Assembly: GCA_021820485.1 (NCBI GenBank)
Contig: JAKADO010000002.1
Span: 1 to 64,000, forward strand
DNA from: Bacillota bacterium
Lineage (GTDB): Bacteria; Bacillota; Sulfobacillia; Sulfobacillales; Sulfobacillaceae
Direction of reading: 5' to 3'
Length of the DNA stretch: 64,000 nt
The notes below the pieces were generated by a model. It made no database searches. It was given only the letters and a program-made list of their open reading frames with translations, and was not told the DNA's origin. This document shows positions 51,715 to 60,211 of the stretch, in pieces; position 1 is the stretch's first letter; every line of letters starts with the position of its first letter. The position numbers and the translations under genes were made by a program.

Positions 51715-52971
51715 ATGATTCGAGAGGTGCAGCCGGCAGAGGTCCCCGACTTGGTAGACGTATTGGCCAATGCGTATCCGGGTTGGGCGCTATCCACTGC
51801 GGATGAACGGGAGCGCGTCGCTCAGGCCATTCTAAAAGCCCAAGCGGGATCCTTGGCGCGCAAGTATTTTGGGCTTTTCCGCGACGGCCGCCTAGTCGGC
51901 GGCATGCGGTTGTTCGACTTTCGCATGAATCTCCTCGGCCACATGGTGGACGCAGGCGGCGTAGGCGTCGTGGCCGTTGACCTGCTCAGGAAGAAGGAGC
52001 ACGTCGCCAAGGAACTCATGGCCGGCTTTCTCGACCACTACCGGCAGAAGAACACCTCCATGGCCTTGCTGTATGCCTTTCGCACAGATTTCTACCAGAA
52101 CATGGGCTTCGGTCTCGGCCCCCAAGCATACCGCTACAAGATTGCGCCCGCGCGGTTTCCCAAGGGCCAATCCAAATCGCACATCGTCCGCCTCCAGGGC
52201 TCGGCCGCGGACAAGGCCCGGTTTAAAGCCTACTACCACGCGCAGGTCGCCCGCACGCACGGCTTAATTGAAAAGACGGATGGGGAAATTGACGTCCTGT
52301 TTTCCTCCCCGGAACGCCTGGTCTTCGGCTACCACGCCGAGGGGGAACTGAAGGGCTACATGCTGGCTCGGTTTGAACCGGAGAATCCGGAAAACAAATT
52401 AAGCAACAATCTCCGCGTAACCGAGTTTTTCTACGACTCGCCCGCTGTGTTGGCGGAATTCCTGACATTTCTCCACAGCCAGGCGGACCAGTTGCGCTAC
52501 ATCGTGTTCGATACCTTTGACCGTGACTTCCACCATCTGTTCGGCGACGCCCGAAGCGATGGTGAGAGCACCATTCACGGCGTCTATCAAGAAAGCAACG
52601 TCGCGGCTACGGGTCTCATGTATCGCGTTCTGAACACCGAACAGCTGTTTCGAGACTTGGAGGAGCATCATTTCGGTGGAGAATCCCTACGCATTCGGCT
52701 CGCCATCGACGATAGTTTTCTCAGCGTCAACAGCCGGCCAATCGTCGTCCAATTTGACCACGGAAGGGTCGCGTCCATCTCACCCAACGGGCCCTATGAT
52801 GTCGAATTATCCACCACCATCTCTCATTTTTCGTCTCTCATTATGGGCACCATACCTTTTCGGAAATTGGTGGCCTATGGACTGGCGACAGTCTCAAACC
52901 AAGCCTTCGTATCCGTGATTGACCGCATGTTCCACACCGACGAGGGGCCGATTTGCACAACCGAATTCTAG
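51715..52971 (+). CDS. Eis-like GNAT acetyltransferase
   Basis: A 418-residue protein of the Eis (enhanced intracellular survival) type: two tandem GNAT folds plus a C-terminal sterol-carrier-like domain. The first GNAT runs from IREVQPAEVPDLVDVLANAYPGW to GGVGVVAVDLLRKKEHVAKELM (acetyl-CoA loop) and FRTDFYQNMGFGLGPQAYRYKI. A C-terminal free carboxyl Phe (TTEF) is reminiscent of Eis, where the terminal carboxylate acts in catalysis. Eis enzymes acetylate aminoglycosides or other amines. ATG at 51715 after AAAGGGG; a longer frame is a shadow. Confidence 0.82.
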   Translation: MIREVQPAEVPDLVDVLANAYPGWALSTADERERVAQAILKAQAGSLARKYFGLFRDGRLVGGMRLFDFRMNLLGHMVDAGGVGVVAVDLLRKKEHVAKELMAGFLDHYRQKNTSMALLYAFRTDFYQNMGFGLGPQAYRYKIAPARFPKGQSKSHIVRLQGSAADKARFKAYYHAQVARTHGLIEKTDGEIDVLFSSPERLVFGYHAEGELKGYMLARFEPENPENKLSNNLRVTEFFYDSPAVLAEFLTFLHSQADQLRYIVFDTFDRDFHHLFGDARSDGESTIHGVYQESNVAATGLMYRVLNTEQLFRDLEEHHFGGESLRIRLAIDDSFLSVNSRPIVVQFDHGRVASISPNGPYDVELSTTISHFSSLIMGTIPFRKLVAYGLATVSNQAFVSVIDRMFHTDEGPICTTEF

Positions 52972-53028
52972 GTTCCGTGCCGGCGGGCCAACGTATGGCA
53001 AGCTCGCCGGCACTCAATGGCCATCGGA

Positions 53029-54048
53029 TTATGCGAAGTTCTTGCGAATCCGCTCCGCCCGCATAATAGCCGCCGTCGGAACAGCCATGAGCCGGTGCCC
53101 ATCCCGACCCTCCGTGTCCTCAGCAGTGGCCAAGGCGTTCCATATCGCCTCCTCCACCGATTCCACCACACCCAAAAAGGCCTCCTCTAGGGGAGGGCGG
53201 ACATCCGCCACGCCCGTATCCCACGCCACAACGAAGTCTCCGCTTCCGGGGGCCGAGATGGCGCCCGTCCGGGCCAATCCATGGGTAGCCCTTCTGGCCA
53301 AACGGCCCAAATGATGACTGTCGAATCCGGCGTTGGAGAGAATTGCGATGATGATGGAGCCGTCAGGGAGCTCGTCATCCCGGGGCACCACGGCTCCTAC
53401 GGGCACCCCATCCAACCGCAGCTCCTCCGCCCGGCCGCAGTTCACCAAGACGGCCGCCGCCATCATCGCCCCCGTGGAGAGGCGCCGAGAAGCGGTGCCG
53501 AACCCACCTTTGTGTCCGAATCCGCCCATGCCGGTCCCAGCTCCCACGCCGCCTTGCCGAAGCGGACCGTTGGCCTCGGCATCCTGGAGCGCAATCCGAA
53601 CATCCTCCGGTTTCACGTGAAGACCCCATAAATCATTGAGGTAGCCGTCATTGCACTCAGTCACCACAACGTTCAAGCTCTTGCCAGGCGAAAATTCGCC
53701 GCGTTCTCGCACGACTTGAAGATATCCCTGCTGCACGGCCCCGACCGAGAGTGTATTGGTGAAGAACACCGGTGACTCCAGCGTGCCAAGTTCCTGAATC
53801 TGCGGAAGGCCCAGCGATTTGCCATAACCGTTGATGACGTGGGCGGCCGCCGGCCACGGTCCGCCGGCGGGTGGCACGATGACGCTGACACCGGTTCGAA
53901 CGGGCCCCTGTCCAACGACCAGCGGCCCCTGCCCCTCGACGCGCGTCCAGTGTCCCAGACGGGTTCCAGAAATGTCGCGGAGTGAGTTGCTGGGACCGGA
54001 TGGCAGGTGCCCAATACGGATGCCCATTTCCCGGAGCGTTGGTCTCAT
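53029..54048 (-). CDS. P1-family (DmpA-like) aminopeptidase
   Basis: N-terminal-nucleophile peptidase of 339 residues, family S58/P1, which self-cleaves to release the catalytic Ser. The cleavage site is likely PDGSIIIAILS near residue 245 (Gly-Ser). Other family marks are NSLRDISGTRLGHWT, GVSVIVPP, GKSLGLPQIQELGTLESPVFFTNTLSVG and GVGAGTGMGGFGHKGGFGTAS. The ATG at 54048 has AAAAGGAGAG upstream. A decayed methyltransferase lies just upstream on the same strand, with nothing else in the gap. Physiological substrate unknown. Confidence 0.92.
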   Translation of the reverse strand: MRPTLREMGIRIGHLPSGPSNSLRDISGTRLGHWTRVEGQGPLVVGQGPVRTGVSVIVPPAGGPWPAAAHVINGYGKSLGLPQIQELGTLESPVFFTNTLSVGAVQQGYLQVVRERGEFSPGKSLNVVVTECNDGYLNDLWGLHVKPEDVRIALQDAEANGPLRQGGVGAGTGMGGFGHKGGFGTASRRLSTGAMMAAAVLVNCGRAEELRLDGVPVGAVVPRDDELPDGSIIIAILSNAGFDSHHLGRLARRATHGLARTGAISAPGSGDFVVAWDTGVADVRPPLEEAFLGVVESVEEAIWNALATAEDTEGRDGHRLMAVPTAAIMRAERIRKNFA

Positions 54049-54136
54049 AGCAAAATCTCTCCTTTTATCGAGTCCTCGGGGCCGCAGTCCGACTCGCGGC
54101 CCCCACCTCGTAGGGGTCGGTTTGGTGGAAACACCG

Positions 54137-54414
54137 TCATAGAGCATCGATGTTCGGAAAGGACGCCAAATTGGCTCGCGCCAACGCTGCCATATGAGCA
54201 CCACACTCAACGGCGAGCAGCACGCCCAGCTAACCCGTTCCGCAGCCACTCTCCAGAACCCGAATCTCCGCGCCGATTTTTCCCAAGGTGATGCCGCTCA
54301 GCACGCCAAGAAGATATCCCGCCCAATATCGCTGATATTGGTTGGCCACCGGCCAAACGCGTCCCGACTTCGTCGGCGCTCGGGGTCGTGCCCCATGTCC
54401 GCTCCATTTGCCAT
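54137..54414 (-). pseudogene. relic of a class I SAM methyltransferase
   Basis: Reading the minus strand in two frames gives a degraded methyltransferase N terminus: MGHDPERRRSRDAFGR, then after a shift VANQYQRYWAGYLLGVLSG and AEIRVLESGCGTG, the SAM motif, followed at once by an in-frame TAG and LGVLLAVECGAHMAALARANL, then TGA. The usual start of such proteins is FGRVADxYxRYRxxY. The rest of the gene is missing before the P1 peptidase. It occupies most of the 503-bp gap at 54049-54551; the remainder holds only the start signals of the EamA gene. Confidence 0.6.
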
Positions 54415-54551
54415 CGCTCTGAGCCCCATCCTATCAAGTTCATTCTACTTGACTAGAGCCATGCTCCGGGGAAATATTCCGCCAACCACTGTCGGCTGCC
54501 CGGTCCCCGATGATATCCTTAGAGTGTTAGCGAGGAAGGGTATGGGATAAC

Positions 54552-55505
54552 ATGAGCGCGCGCACGCTGCGAATTCCCGGATTGGGCGAGTTGCCCCTGG
54601 GCGGTCTGCTTCATCTCTTGGTGGTCTACATTGTATGGGGCAGCACCTACTTGGCCATCCGCATCGCAGTCTCCGGGCCACACGGCTTTCCGCCTTTCCT
54701 GTTGGGTGCAGGGCGCATGCTGTTGGGCGGGGGCTTGCTGTTGACGTGGCTCCTCATCTCCCGATCACAGGTTCTGTTGCGTCGGCGCGAGTGGATTTGG
54801 GCCGCCATGTCCGGGGTTCTCCTATGGACGGGAGGAAATGGACTGGTGATGTTCGCCGAACGCAACCTCGCCTCCGGGTACTCGGCACTGGTCATGGGCA
54901 TGGTGCCGATCTGGGTCGCCCTTTCCGAACTGGTCCGGACCCGCCGTGCGCCGCTGGTGCTGTGGGGCGGCTTGGCGGTCGGCATCGGCGGTCTGGTGGT
55001 CCTGACATTGCCGGGCCTGCAGGGCTCCGAGTCCAACGCCGGGGGCATTCTGGCCTTAGTCGCCGCGTCGGCGTGCTGGGCCGCCGGACTGGTGTTGCAA
55101 CGTCAGAAACTACTAACCCCCGACCCGGTGACCAGTTCTGCTTGGCAGCAAGTCTTTGGCGGAGCAGGATTTCTCCTCGTCAGCATCCTGACCCGTGAGC
55201 CCCTGCCCCATCCCGATGCGTTGGCGCTTGGCGGGTTCGGGTATCTGGTGGTCGTAGGCTCGCTGTTGGCCTTCACCTCGTTCATCATGGCTACCCGACT
55301 GCTCCCCATCACCCTTGTCACCACCTACTCGTACGTGAATCCGATCGTGGCCGTGCTGCTCGGTGCACTAGTGCTGGGCGAAGCCATCACCCTCAGCACG
55401 GTGGTCGGGGGAATCCTACTCTTAGTCGGCGTCGCCGGCGTCATCATGGGGAACCGTACCGGCCAACCGTCTGCGGCCGAACCGGTCGAGGAAGCGCTCG
55501 GATAG
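54552..55505 (+). CDS. EamA/DMT-family transporter (YedA-like)
   Basis: Ten-helix drug/metabolite transporter, 317 residues, in two EamA halves. Recognisable parts are LLHLLVVYIVWGSTYLAIRIAV, GPHGFPPFLLGAGRMLLGGGLLL, AERNLASGYSALVMGMVPIWVALSEL, and in the second half LLPITLVTTYSYVNPIVAVLLGALVLGEAIT. GGAAGGG precedes the ATG. It stands alone. Substrate is probably a metabolite or amino acid; export direction is inferred from the family. Confidence 0.9.
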   Translation: MSARTLRIPGLGELPLGGLLHLLVVYIVWGSTYLAIRIAVSGPHGFPPFLLGAGRMLLGGGLLLTWLLISRSQVLLRRREWIWAAMSGVLLWTGGNGLVMFAERNLASGYSALVMGMVPIWVALSELVRTRRAPLVLWGGLAVGIGGLVVLTLPGLQGSESNAGGILALVAASACWAAGLVLQRQKLLTPDPVTSSAWQQVFGGAGFLLVSILTREPLPHPDALALGGFGYLVVVGSLLAFTSFIMATRLLPITLVTTYSYVNPIVAVLLGALVLGEAITLSTVVGGILLLVGVAGVIMGNRTGQPSAAEPVEEALG

Positions 55506-55757
55506 GGTGGACACGGAGAACGCGCATCGCGATGCTCCGCGTCAATTGACCAATGAATCGGCCACGGGACTGGTCGCCCACCACTCCATCTGGCCATACT
55601 TTGGCGGCCACGATCCATGACCGTGTGACCATCATTCTGCGCCTGCATGGCCCCCAGCAAAAGTGTCCAATCGTTTGCCTCCCCCCTTTGGCCATGAAGA
55701 ACCATGTTGATGATCAAGATGTTGGAAACGCACCACGCTCCCAGAGTCCATACGCCT

Positions 55758-55785
55758 TTGGTTTTTTTCCTCCAATTTGTATACT
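55758..55785 (+). promoter_or_regulatory. possible promoter of the aldo-keto reductase gene
   Basis: TTGGTT (55758-55763), 16-bp spacer and TATACT (55780-55785). The -35 is poor, the -10 good. The rest of the gap 55506-55757 shows no convincing gene on either strand. Confidence 0.4.
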
Positions 55786-55833
55786 ATGGGAACACCCTCA
55801 CGCGCTGAAGGGGAGTTTCATAGACCACAAGTC

Positions 55834-56694
55834 ATGGAGGAATGCGCACAAGTGGCTGGACTAGATGACGTCACAACATTGCATAATGGCGTCCAGATGC
55901 CGCGTTTGGGATTGGGCGTTTGGATGGCAGCGGATGGCAAAGAAGTTCAGCAAGCCGTTCGCACCGCAATTGAAACCGGATACCGAAGCATTGACACCGC
56001 TGCCATCTACGGGAACGAGGTGGGAGTAGGGCAAGGCATTCGGGACAGCGGGGTTTCCCGCGACCACCTCTTTATCACCACCAAAGTCTGGAACAAGGAT
56101 CAGGGGTACGAATCCACCTTGGCCGCTTTTGAGGAAAGCCGTAAGAAGCTTCAGTTGGATTATCTGGATCTCTATTTGATTCACTGGGCAGTACCGGGGC
56201 GATACTTGGAAACGTGGCGTGCATTGGAAAAGCTCTACCAAGACGGGCGAGTTCGCGCAATTGGCGTCGCCAACTTTATGCCGGAGCATCTTCAGGACGT
56301 CATGGACCACAGCAACATGAGGCCGATGGTTGACCAGGTCGAGTTTCATCCACTGCTCACCCAACGGTCGCTCTTGGCCTTTTGCCGAGAGCAGAACATC
56401 CAATTGGAGGCATGGTCGCCACTGTCCCGAGGCGGCGACCTGCTCCAGCACCCAGTCCTAAGGGACATTGCCGACAAGCATGCGAAGACACCGGCGCAGG
56501 TCATTCTGCGGTGGGACCTCCAGCAGGATGTGGTCACCATTCCGAAGTCAGTACATCCAGAACGGATCCGGGAGAACGCTGATGTTTTTGACTTCACACT
56601 CAGCCAGGACGAGATGGCCCGCATCACGGCTTTGAACGCAGATCGCCGGGCGATTGACTATGACCCCTACCACGTCGATTTTGGATTGGAATAA
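55834..56694 (+). CDS. aldo-keto reductase
   Basis: NADPH-dependent TIM-barrel reductase, 286 residues. The catalytic tetrad is visible: Asp in SIDTAAIYGNE, Tyr in the same motif, Lys in FITTKVWN, and His in LDLYLIHWAVPG. Other family marks are GVQMPRLGLGVW, IGVANFMPEHL, VEFHPLL, and the cofactor-binding TIPKSVHPERIREN. The start is uncertain: ATG 55834 is used, while GTG 55852 has GGAGG eleven bases upstream. The family reduces 2-keto acids, methylglyoxal or sugars. A perfect hairpin follows the stop. Confidence 0.9.
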   Translation: MEECAQVAGLDDVTTLHNGVQMPRLGLGVWMAADGKEVQQAVRTAIETGYRSIDTAAIYGNEVGVGQGIRDSGVSRDHLFITTKVWNKDQGYESTLAAFEESRKKLQLDYLDLYLIHWAVPGRYLETWRALEKLYQDGRVRAIGVANFMPEHLQDVMDHSNMRPMVDQVEFHPLLTQRSLLAFCREQNIQLEAWSPLSRGGDLLQHPVLRDIADKHAKTPAQVILRWDLQQDVVTIPKSVHPERIRENADVFDFTLSQDEMARITALNADRRAIDYDPYHVDFGLE

Positions 56695-56702
56695 ATGCTC
56701 AA

Positions 56703-56731
56703 TGGGACTTGTCCACACCGGACAAGTCCCA
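56703..56731. terminator. bidirectional terminator hairpin
   Basis: Perfect 12-bp stem TGGGACTTGTCC / GGACAAGTCCCA with a 5-base loop, between the convergent aldo-keto reductase (ends 56694) and PAS-GGDEF (ends 56759) genes. Confidence 0.85.
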
Positions 56732-56758
56732 CTCACTCTTGCCAGGAAACGCAGGCGG

Positions 56759-57703
56759 CTAGCGCTCGGATCCAAAGAACACACAGCGGTTTTTTCCCTG
56801 TTGCTTGGCATCATACAAGGCTGTGTCCGCATGTCTGAACAGCGTGTCGGCGTCCAACCCGTCAAGGGGAGAGACGGCGACGCCAATGCTCACTGTGAGA
56901 TGAATCCCGAAGCCGTTCACGTCCCACACAGAGTGCGTGGAACGAAGCACGCGATCGACCACCTCCACCACATCTTGGCGGGAGGTGACCGACGGCAAAA
57001 GTACGGTAAACTCATCGCCGCCAATGCGCGCCACAGTTCCCCGGTCGCCCACGGCCAGGGCCAGACGCTTTCCCAATTCCTTGACCGCCTCATCGCCAAT
57101 GTGGTGCCCGTAGGCATCATTGATTTTCTTGAAGTCGTCGCAGTCGATGAACAGCATCGCCACGCGGCATCCGTGGAGCTTCGCCTCACGGATGGCTTGG
57201 GTGGTGATTTCGAAAAAAAGTGAGCGGTTTGGCAACGCCGTGAGGGGATCATGAAAGGCAAGAAACTTCAGTTGCTCCTCATAATCCTTAAGCTCCTTCT
57301 CCATCCGAAGGCGTTCTGTCACGTCCCGCCCAACCGTCACAACGCCAACTACCTTGCCGTCCTTGACCAATGACCGCCCACGTGTTTCCAGAGTGACCCA
57401 CTCACCGTTTTTGCACTGGAAGCGGAACAGTCCATCCATCATGGTATCTTCCATGATCATCTGTCGATGCATCGAAATGGCGGTGTCCTTGTCATCGGGA
57501 TGCAGAATGTCGAGTCCGGAGCCGTGAAGCATCTCGTCCACCGTATAACCCAATACGGTCTCGTGAGACGGCGAGACATAGACAAAGTTAAAATCAACAT
57601 CGATCACCCGGATGAGGTCGCGGGTATGCTCCATGATTAAGCGGTAAATGTCTTCGTTTTGAAAAATTTGGCTGGCGTTCATGTGTGCTGGAGCCTTGCC
57701 CAT
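56759..57703 (-). CDS. PAS-GGDEF diguanylate cyclase
   Basis: Signal protein of 314 residues that makes cyclic di-GMP. A PAS domain (about residues 18-130: IYRLIMEHTRDLIRVIDVDFNFVYVSPS, LDILHPDD, VVGVVTVGRDVTER) is followed by a short coiled linker and a GGDEF domain (FHDPLTALPNRSLF, FIDCDDFKKINDAYGHHIGDE, VARIGGDEFTVLLP). The active-site GGDEF is intact, but the RxxD inhibitory site five residues before it is absent. No membrane helix or EAL domain. GGAGGA precedes the ATG at 57703. Confidence 0.95.
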   Translation of the reverse strand: MGKAPAHMNASQIFQNEDIYRLIMEHTRDLIRVIDVDFNFVYVSPSHETVLGYTVDEMLHGSGLDILHPDDKDTAISMHRQMIMEDTMMDGLFRFQCKNGEWVTLETRGRSLVKDGKVVGVVTVGRDVTERLRMEKELKDYEEQLKFLAFHDPLTALPNRSLFFEITTQAIREAKLHGCRVAMLFIDCDDFKKINDAYGHHIGDEAVKELGKRLALAVGDRGTVARIGGDEFTVLLPSVTSRQDVVEVVDRVLRSTHSVWDVNGFGIHLTVSIGVAVSPLDGLDADTLFRHADTALYDAKQQGKNRCVFFGSER

Positions 57704-57733
57704 GAAAGATTCCTCCGCGGCTAGATACCTTGC

Positions 57734-57762
57734 ATTGTGAAGTCACTTGAAATCCGGGTCAA
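57734..57762 (-). promoter_or_regulatory. promoter of the PAS-GGDEF gene
   Basis: Minus-strand TTGACC (57762-57757), 17-bp spacer, CACAAT (57739-57734), about 30 bp before the start. Good geometry. Confidence 0.6.
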
Positions 57763-57858
57763 GAAAATAGCTGCTATATAGGTTGACCGCGGCCTCCATG
57801 GGCCCCCAAAAGTCCGAACTGCACAACGCTTCCGCACCTAATGAACGGTCCCCCACGA

Positions 57859-58203
57859 TCAGCGCTTCGACAGGCTTTGGGCGATGGGACCGATTTTGTC
57901 CAATGGGTAGAGGACGAAATCCGCCTCCCCCACAATCGCCGAACGCGCGACATATTTATGCACCCACAGCCGACTGTCATCGGAAATGGGGCGATTGTCG
58001 CCCAACATAAAGTAATGCCCCGGTGGAACGTGATAGGTCCCGAGTGCGGTGCCATTCCAACGCGCAATATCAGGATTGGATTCATTCAGCTTGCGGCCAT
58101 TGACATACACGGCATGCGACGTCACGGTCACTGTATCGCCGGGCATTCCAACCACCCGCTTCACGGGCAGTACGAATGTCCGTTGCGCATCTCTCCCCTG
58201 CAC
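57859..58203 (-). pseudogene. 5'-truncated signal peptidase I
   Basis: Only the C-terminal catalytic part of a type I signal peptidase is present. The catalytic Lys box is VLPVKRVVGMPGDTVTV and the closing box is FMLGDNRPISDDSRLW. The N-terminal membrane anchor and the serine box (usually S.xPTL) are missing; a stop lies just upstream of GTG 58203 and no frame over the next 130 bp supplies them. Without the nucleophile the product cannot be active. It may be left over from a rearrangement at about 58200. Confidence 0.75.
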
Positions 58204-58338
58204 CGCCTATATGTAAAGCAGGACCTGGGCGCTCCAGAACCCCGGGCGGCCACATGACTCTGTCGCGAAGGAGAAGGGCGGGGATCCGGGCCCGCAGTTA
58301 CCCGACAAGTGTTCGTGGCCTATGGGTTGCCTGCGCGT

Positions 58339-58884
58339 TCAGGAACAGCTGCTAACCTCGATCGTGCAACAAAATGCCCCGTCCGCCTTGACGAACCGCG
58401 GATCATGAGTCGACGCAACGTTAACCCCCTGCGCTTCATAATCAAAGATGACATGCCGTCGCGTGCCTTTTGCCGGGACCAGTCGCGGCTCCTGCCATTC
58501 TTGGACAACGCGCAAGGGATGCCACACGAGTGCCCGCACCTGGCCTAGCAACGGCAGAATGTCCACATCGTGGTGATTCCAACGCCACAGCCTACCCTGC
58601 CAGCGAACCAAGGCACCGCGCGGCGGCGATCCTGTTCGCAGGCTGATTCCCACATGGAAGTCACGAGCGTTCAATACGAAGAACGGTGCCCGGACCTGAT
58701 CCGGAACCCAACAGCGTCCGGTGACTCGCACCATGCCACCTTCCCCGGACCTGACCTCCGCACACGAGTCTGCAACCGGAGGCGGTGATTCGGATTGACT
58801 CCATACGGTCCATTCCACGGCATCTCCTATATCAATACGGTCTTTGGTGCCGTCCCAATCGTCTACCCAGATGGGAACCTCCAT
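58339..58884 (-). CDS. hypothetical protein, DUF6578-like
   Basis: About 181 residues from ATG 58884 (MEVPIWVDDWDGTKDRIDIGDAVEWTV). The opening VPIWVDDW and the IGDAVEWTV turn resemble DUF6578 proteins, of unknown function, known mainly from actinobacteria. The rest is beta-rich with tryptophans (VRWQGRLWRWNHHDVDILPLLG) and a C-terminal RHVIFDYEAQGVNV. There is no signal peptide or membrane helix. The start has a weak ribosome site, and the frame extends to 58998. Unusual base use compared with the left part of the window; may be acquired. Confidence 0.55.
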   Translation of the reverse strand: MEVPIWVDDWDGTKDRIDIGDAVEWTVWSQSESPPPVADSCAEVRSGEGGMVRVTGRCWVPDQVRAPFFVLNARDFHVGISLRTGSPPRGALVRWQGRLWRWNHHDVDILPLLGQVRALVWHPLRVVQEWQEPRLVPAKGTRRHVIFDYEAQGVNVASTHDPRFVKADGAFCCTIEVSSCS

Positions 58885-59468
58885 TTCGTACGCCTCGCAG
58901 TCATTATCTATTCGACACACTCTGTCGCCATAAGGTTCGGCATCCACCCGCGACTTCCCTCTCGACTCATTCCGGTATCCCTCGTCTAGCCAATACATCC
59001 TCCAGAAAATCGTGCGCGAACCGATGGTTGGCCTCTGTCAGCGAGCTGGCTGCCCGTTCGTCGCATCTGCGGCATTCGCTCGCTCTTATGAACGGTGGAT
59101 GAGAGCCAAGCCGAGCCCGGCACTCTCTCAGCGAGCGAACGTGGGTGACCACATGACGTCTAGCCCGTTTCCCGTCAGGACCTGATCAATCGGACAGCAT
59201 GGAATTCATCAACCTACGTCCAAAGTTGGCTCTCCGTGCACTGGCACCAGGCATTCACGCGGTTTCCAGATCCTTACATGGCGAATTTCGCCCTGTGCTC
59301 CCCTGGTCGGTGGACGCCAGCGACGTTGACCCGCTGTGGGCCAGGCGAGAGGTTCAGGAGTGACTTACGCGAATCCGAAAGATTCGGTCTGTCCTTGCCG
59401 AAAGGCGTCACCATTTCCACATTATTCCATATCGTAAATGAGAACCATACAGAAAGGAGTCGATTACC
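58885..59468. other. gene-poor stretch
   Basis: No gene can be supported. A 54-codon frame at 59199-59363 (+) starting MEFINLRPKLALRALAPG and a minus-strand frame containing ANHRFAHDFLEDVLARRG look faintly protein-like and could be remnants. A CGAATC/GATTCG hairpin lies at 59370-59387. The region ends with the ribosome site AGAAAGGAGT of the ferritin-like gene. Confidence 0.4.
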
Positions 59469-59912
59469 TTGCATCCAGTCGTTGCTAGCACAGATGGTGT
59501 GAGTGACATCCAGATGTTCGTCAAACAAATTCAGGAGTCCATTCAGGACGAGTTGTCCGACGTCACATTTTACGCCGGTATTGCCAACGAAAGTCCGGAC
59601 ACCATATCCCGGCTGATTATCACCAGCATCATCGGTGACGAATATGCCCATGCCCGGACCCAAGCCGCCCTGCTGCACCAACTCAATCCCCAGAGTGCGG
59701 GAGCCCCTCCGATCACTCCTCCGCCGAATCAGGGATACGAGGAGGACATCATGACGGCCATTGCGGGAGAAACGAGTGCGGTTGCTCGCTACGCCTATTT
59801 GGCCTCGATAGCGCCGACGCTGGCAATCCGCTATTTGTTGACGTCGATTTTGGGGGACGAATACGGTCACATTCGGACGTGGTTCGCCCTGTTGCAACAT
59901 CTCAGAGCCTAA
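59469..59912 (+). CDS. ferritin-like (rubrerythrin-like) di-iron protein
   Basis: A 147-residue all-helical protein translated from a TTG start with AGAAAGGAGT seven to eight bases upstream. Two similar helix pairs are visible: VKQIQESIQDELSDVTFYAGIA with SIIGDEYAHARTQAALL, and IMTAIAGETSAVARYAYLA with SILGDEYGHIRTWFALL. The E...and DEYxH motifs are carboxylate/His di-iron ligands. Pro-rich PPITPPPNQG links the halves. It may store iron or consume peroxide; unlike the rubrerythrin at 4356 it stands alone. A classical terminator follows. Confidence 0.75.
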   Translation: MHPVVASTDGVSDIQMFVKQIQESIQDELSDVTFYAGIANESPDTISRLIITSIIGDEYAHARTQAALLHQLNPQSAGAPPITPPPNQGYEEDIMTAIAGETSAVARYAYLASIAPTLAIRYLLTSILGDEYGHIRTWFALLQHLRA

Positions 59913-60034
59913 GCTTAATGTGTCCCTTCCGGCCCCTCGATCATGCCCAAACGAGGCGTGACGAGAAAACGCGCGTCGAGTCGGCGTGCAAGACCGCGAC
60001 GTGGCCGGCACGGCATACGACTGAGCACAGATTG

Positions 60035-60056
60035 GGCGCCCTTTGAGGCGCCTTTT
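60035..60056 (+). terminator. intrinsic terminator after the ferritin-like gene
   Basis: GGCGCC-CTTTGA-GGCGCC stem-loop followed by TTTT, 122 bp after the stop at 59912 on the same strand. Confidence 0.65.
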
Positions 60057-60157
60057 GCACTTTTGATCCCACGAGAACAGGGCCTGGCGATCGCGGCGCC
60101 ATTTCCCCGCACCGCGGGCGCGAGAAGTTTCCAACATCCATGCCCCCCATTCAAACC

Positions 60158-60190
60158 AAAACCGGGAGGGTGGCGCGACACCCCTCCCGG
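60158..60190 (-). terminator. intrinsic terminator of the peptidoglycan-binding gene
   Basis: CCGGGAGGG / CCCTCCCGG 9-bp stem (60162-60170, 60182-60190), followed on the minus strand by TTTTGG. Located 21 bp after the stop at 60212. Confidence 0.75.
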
Positions 60191-60211
60191 CTGTTACGAA
60201 CCTGACGGTCC

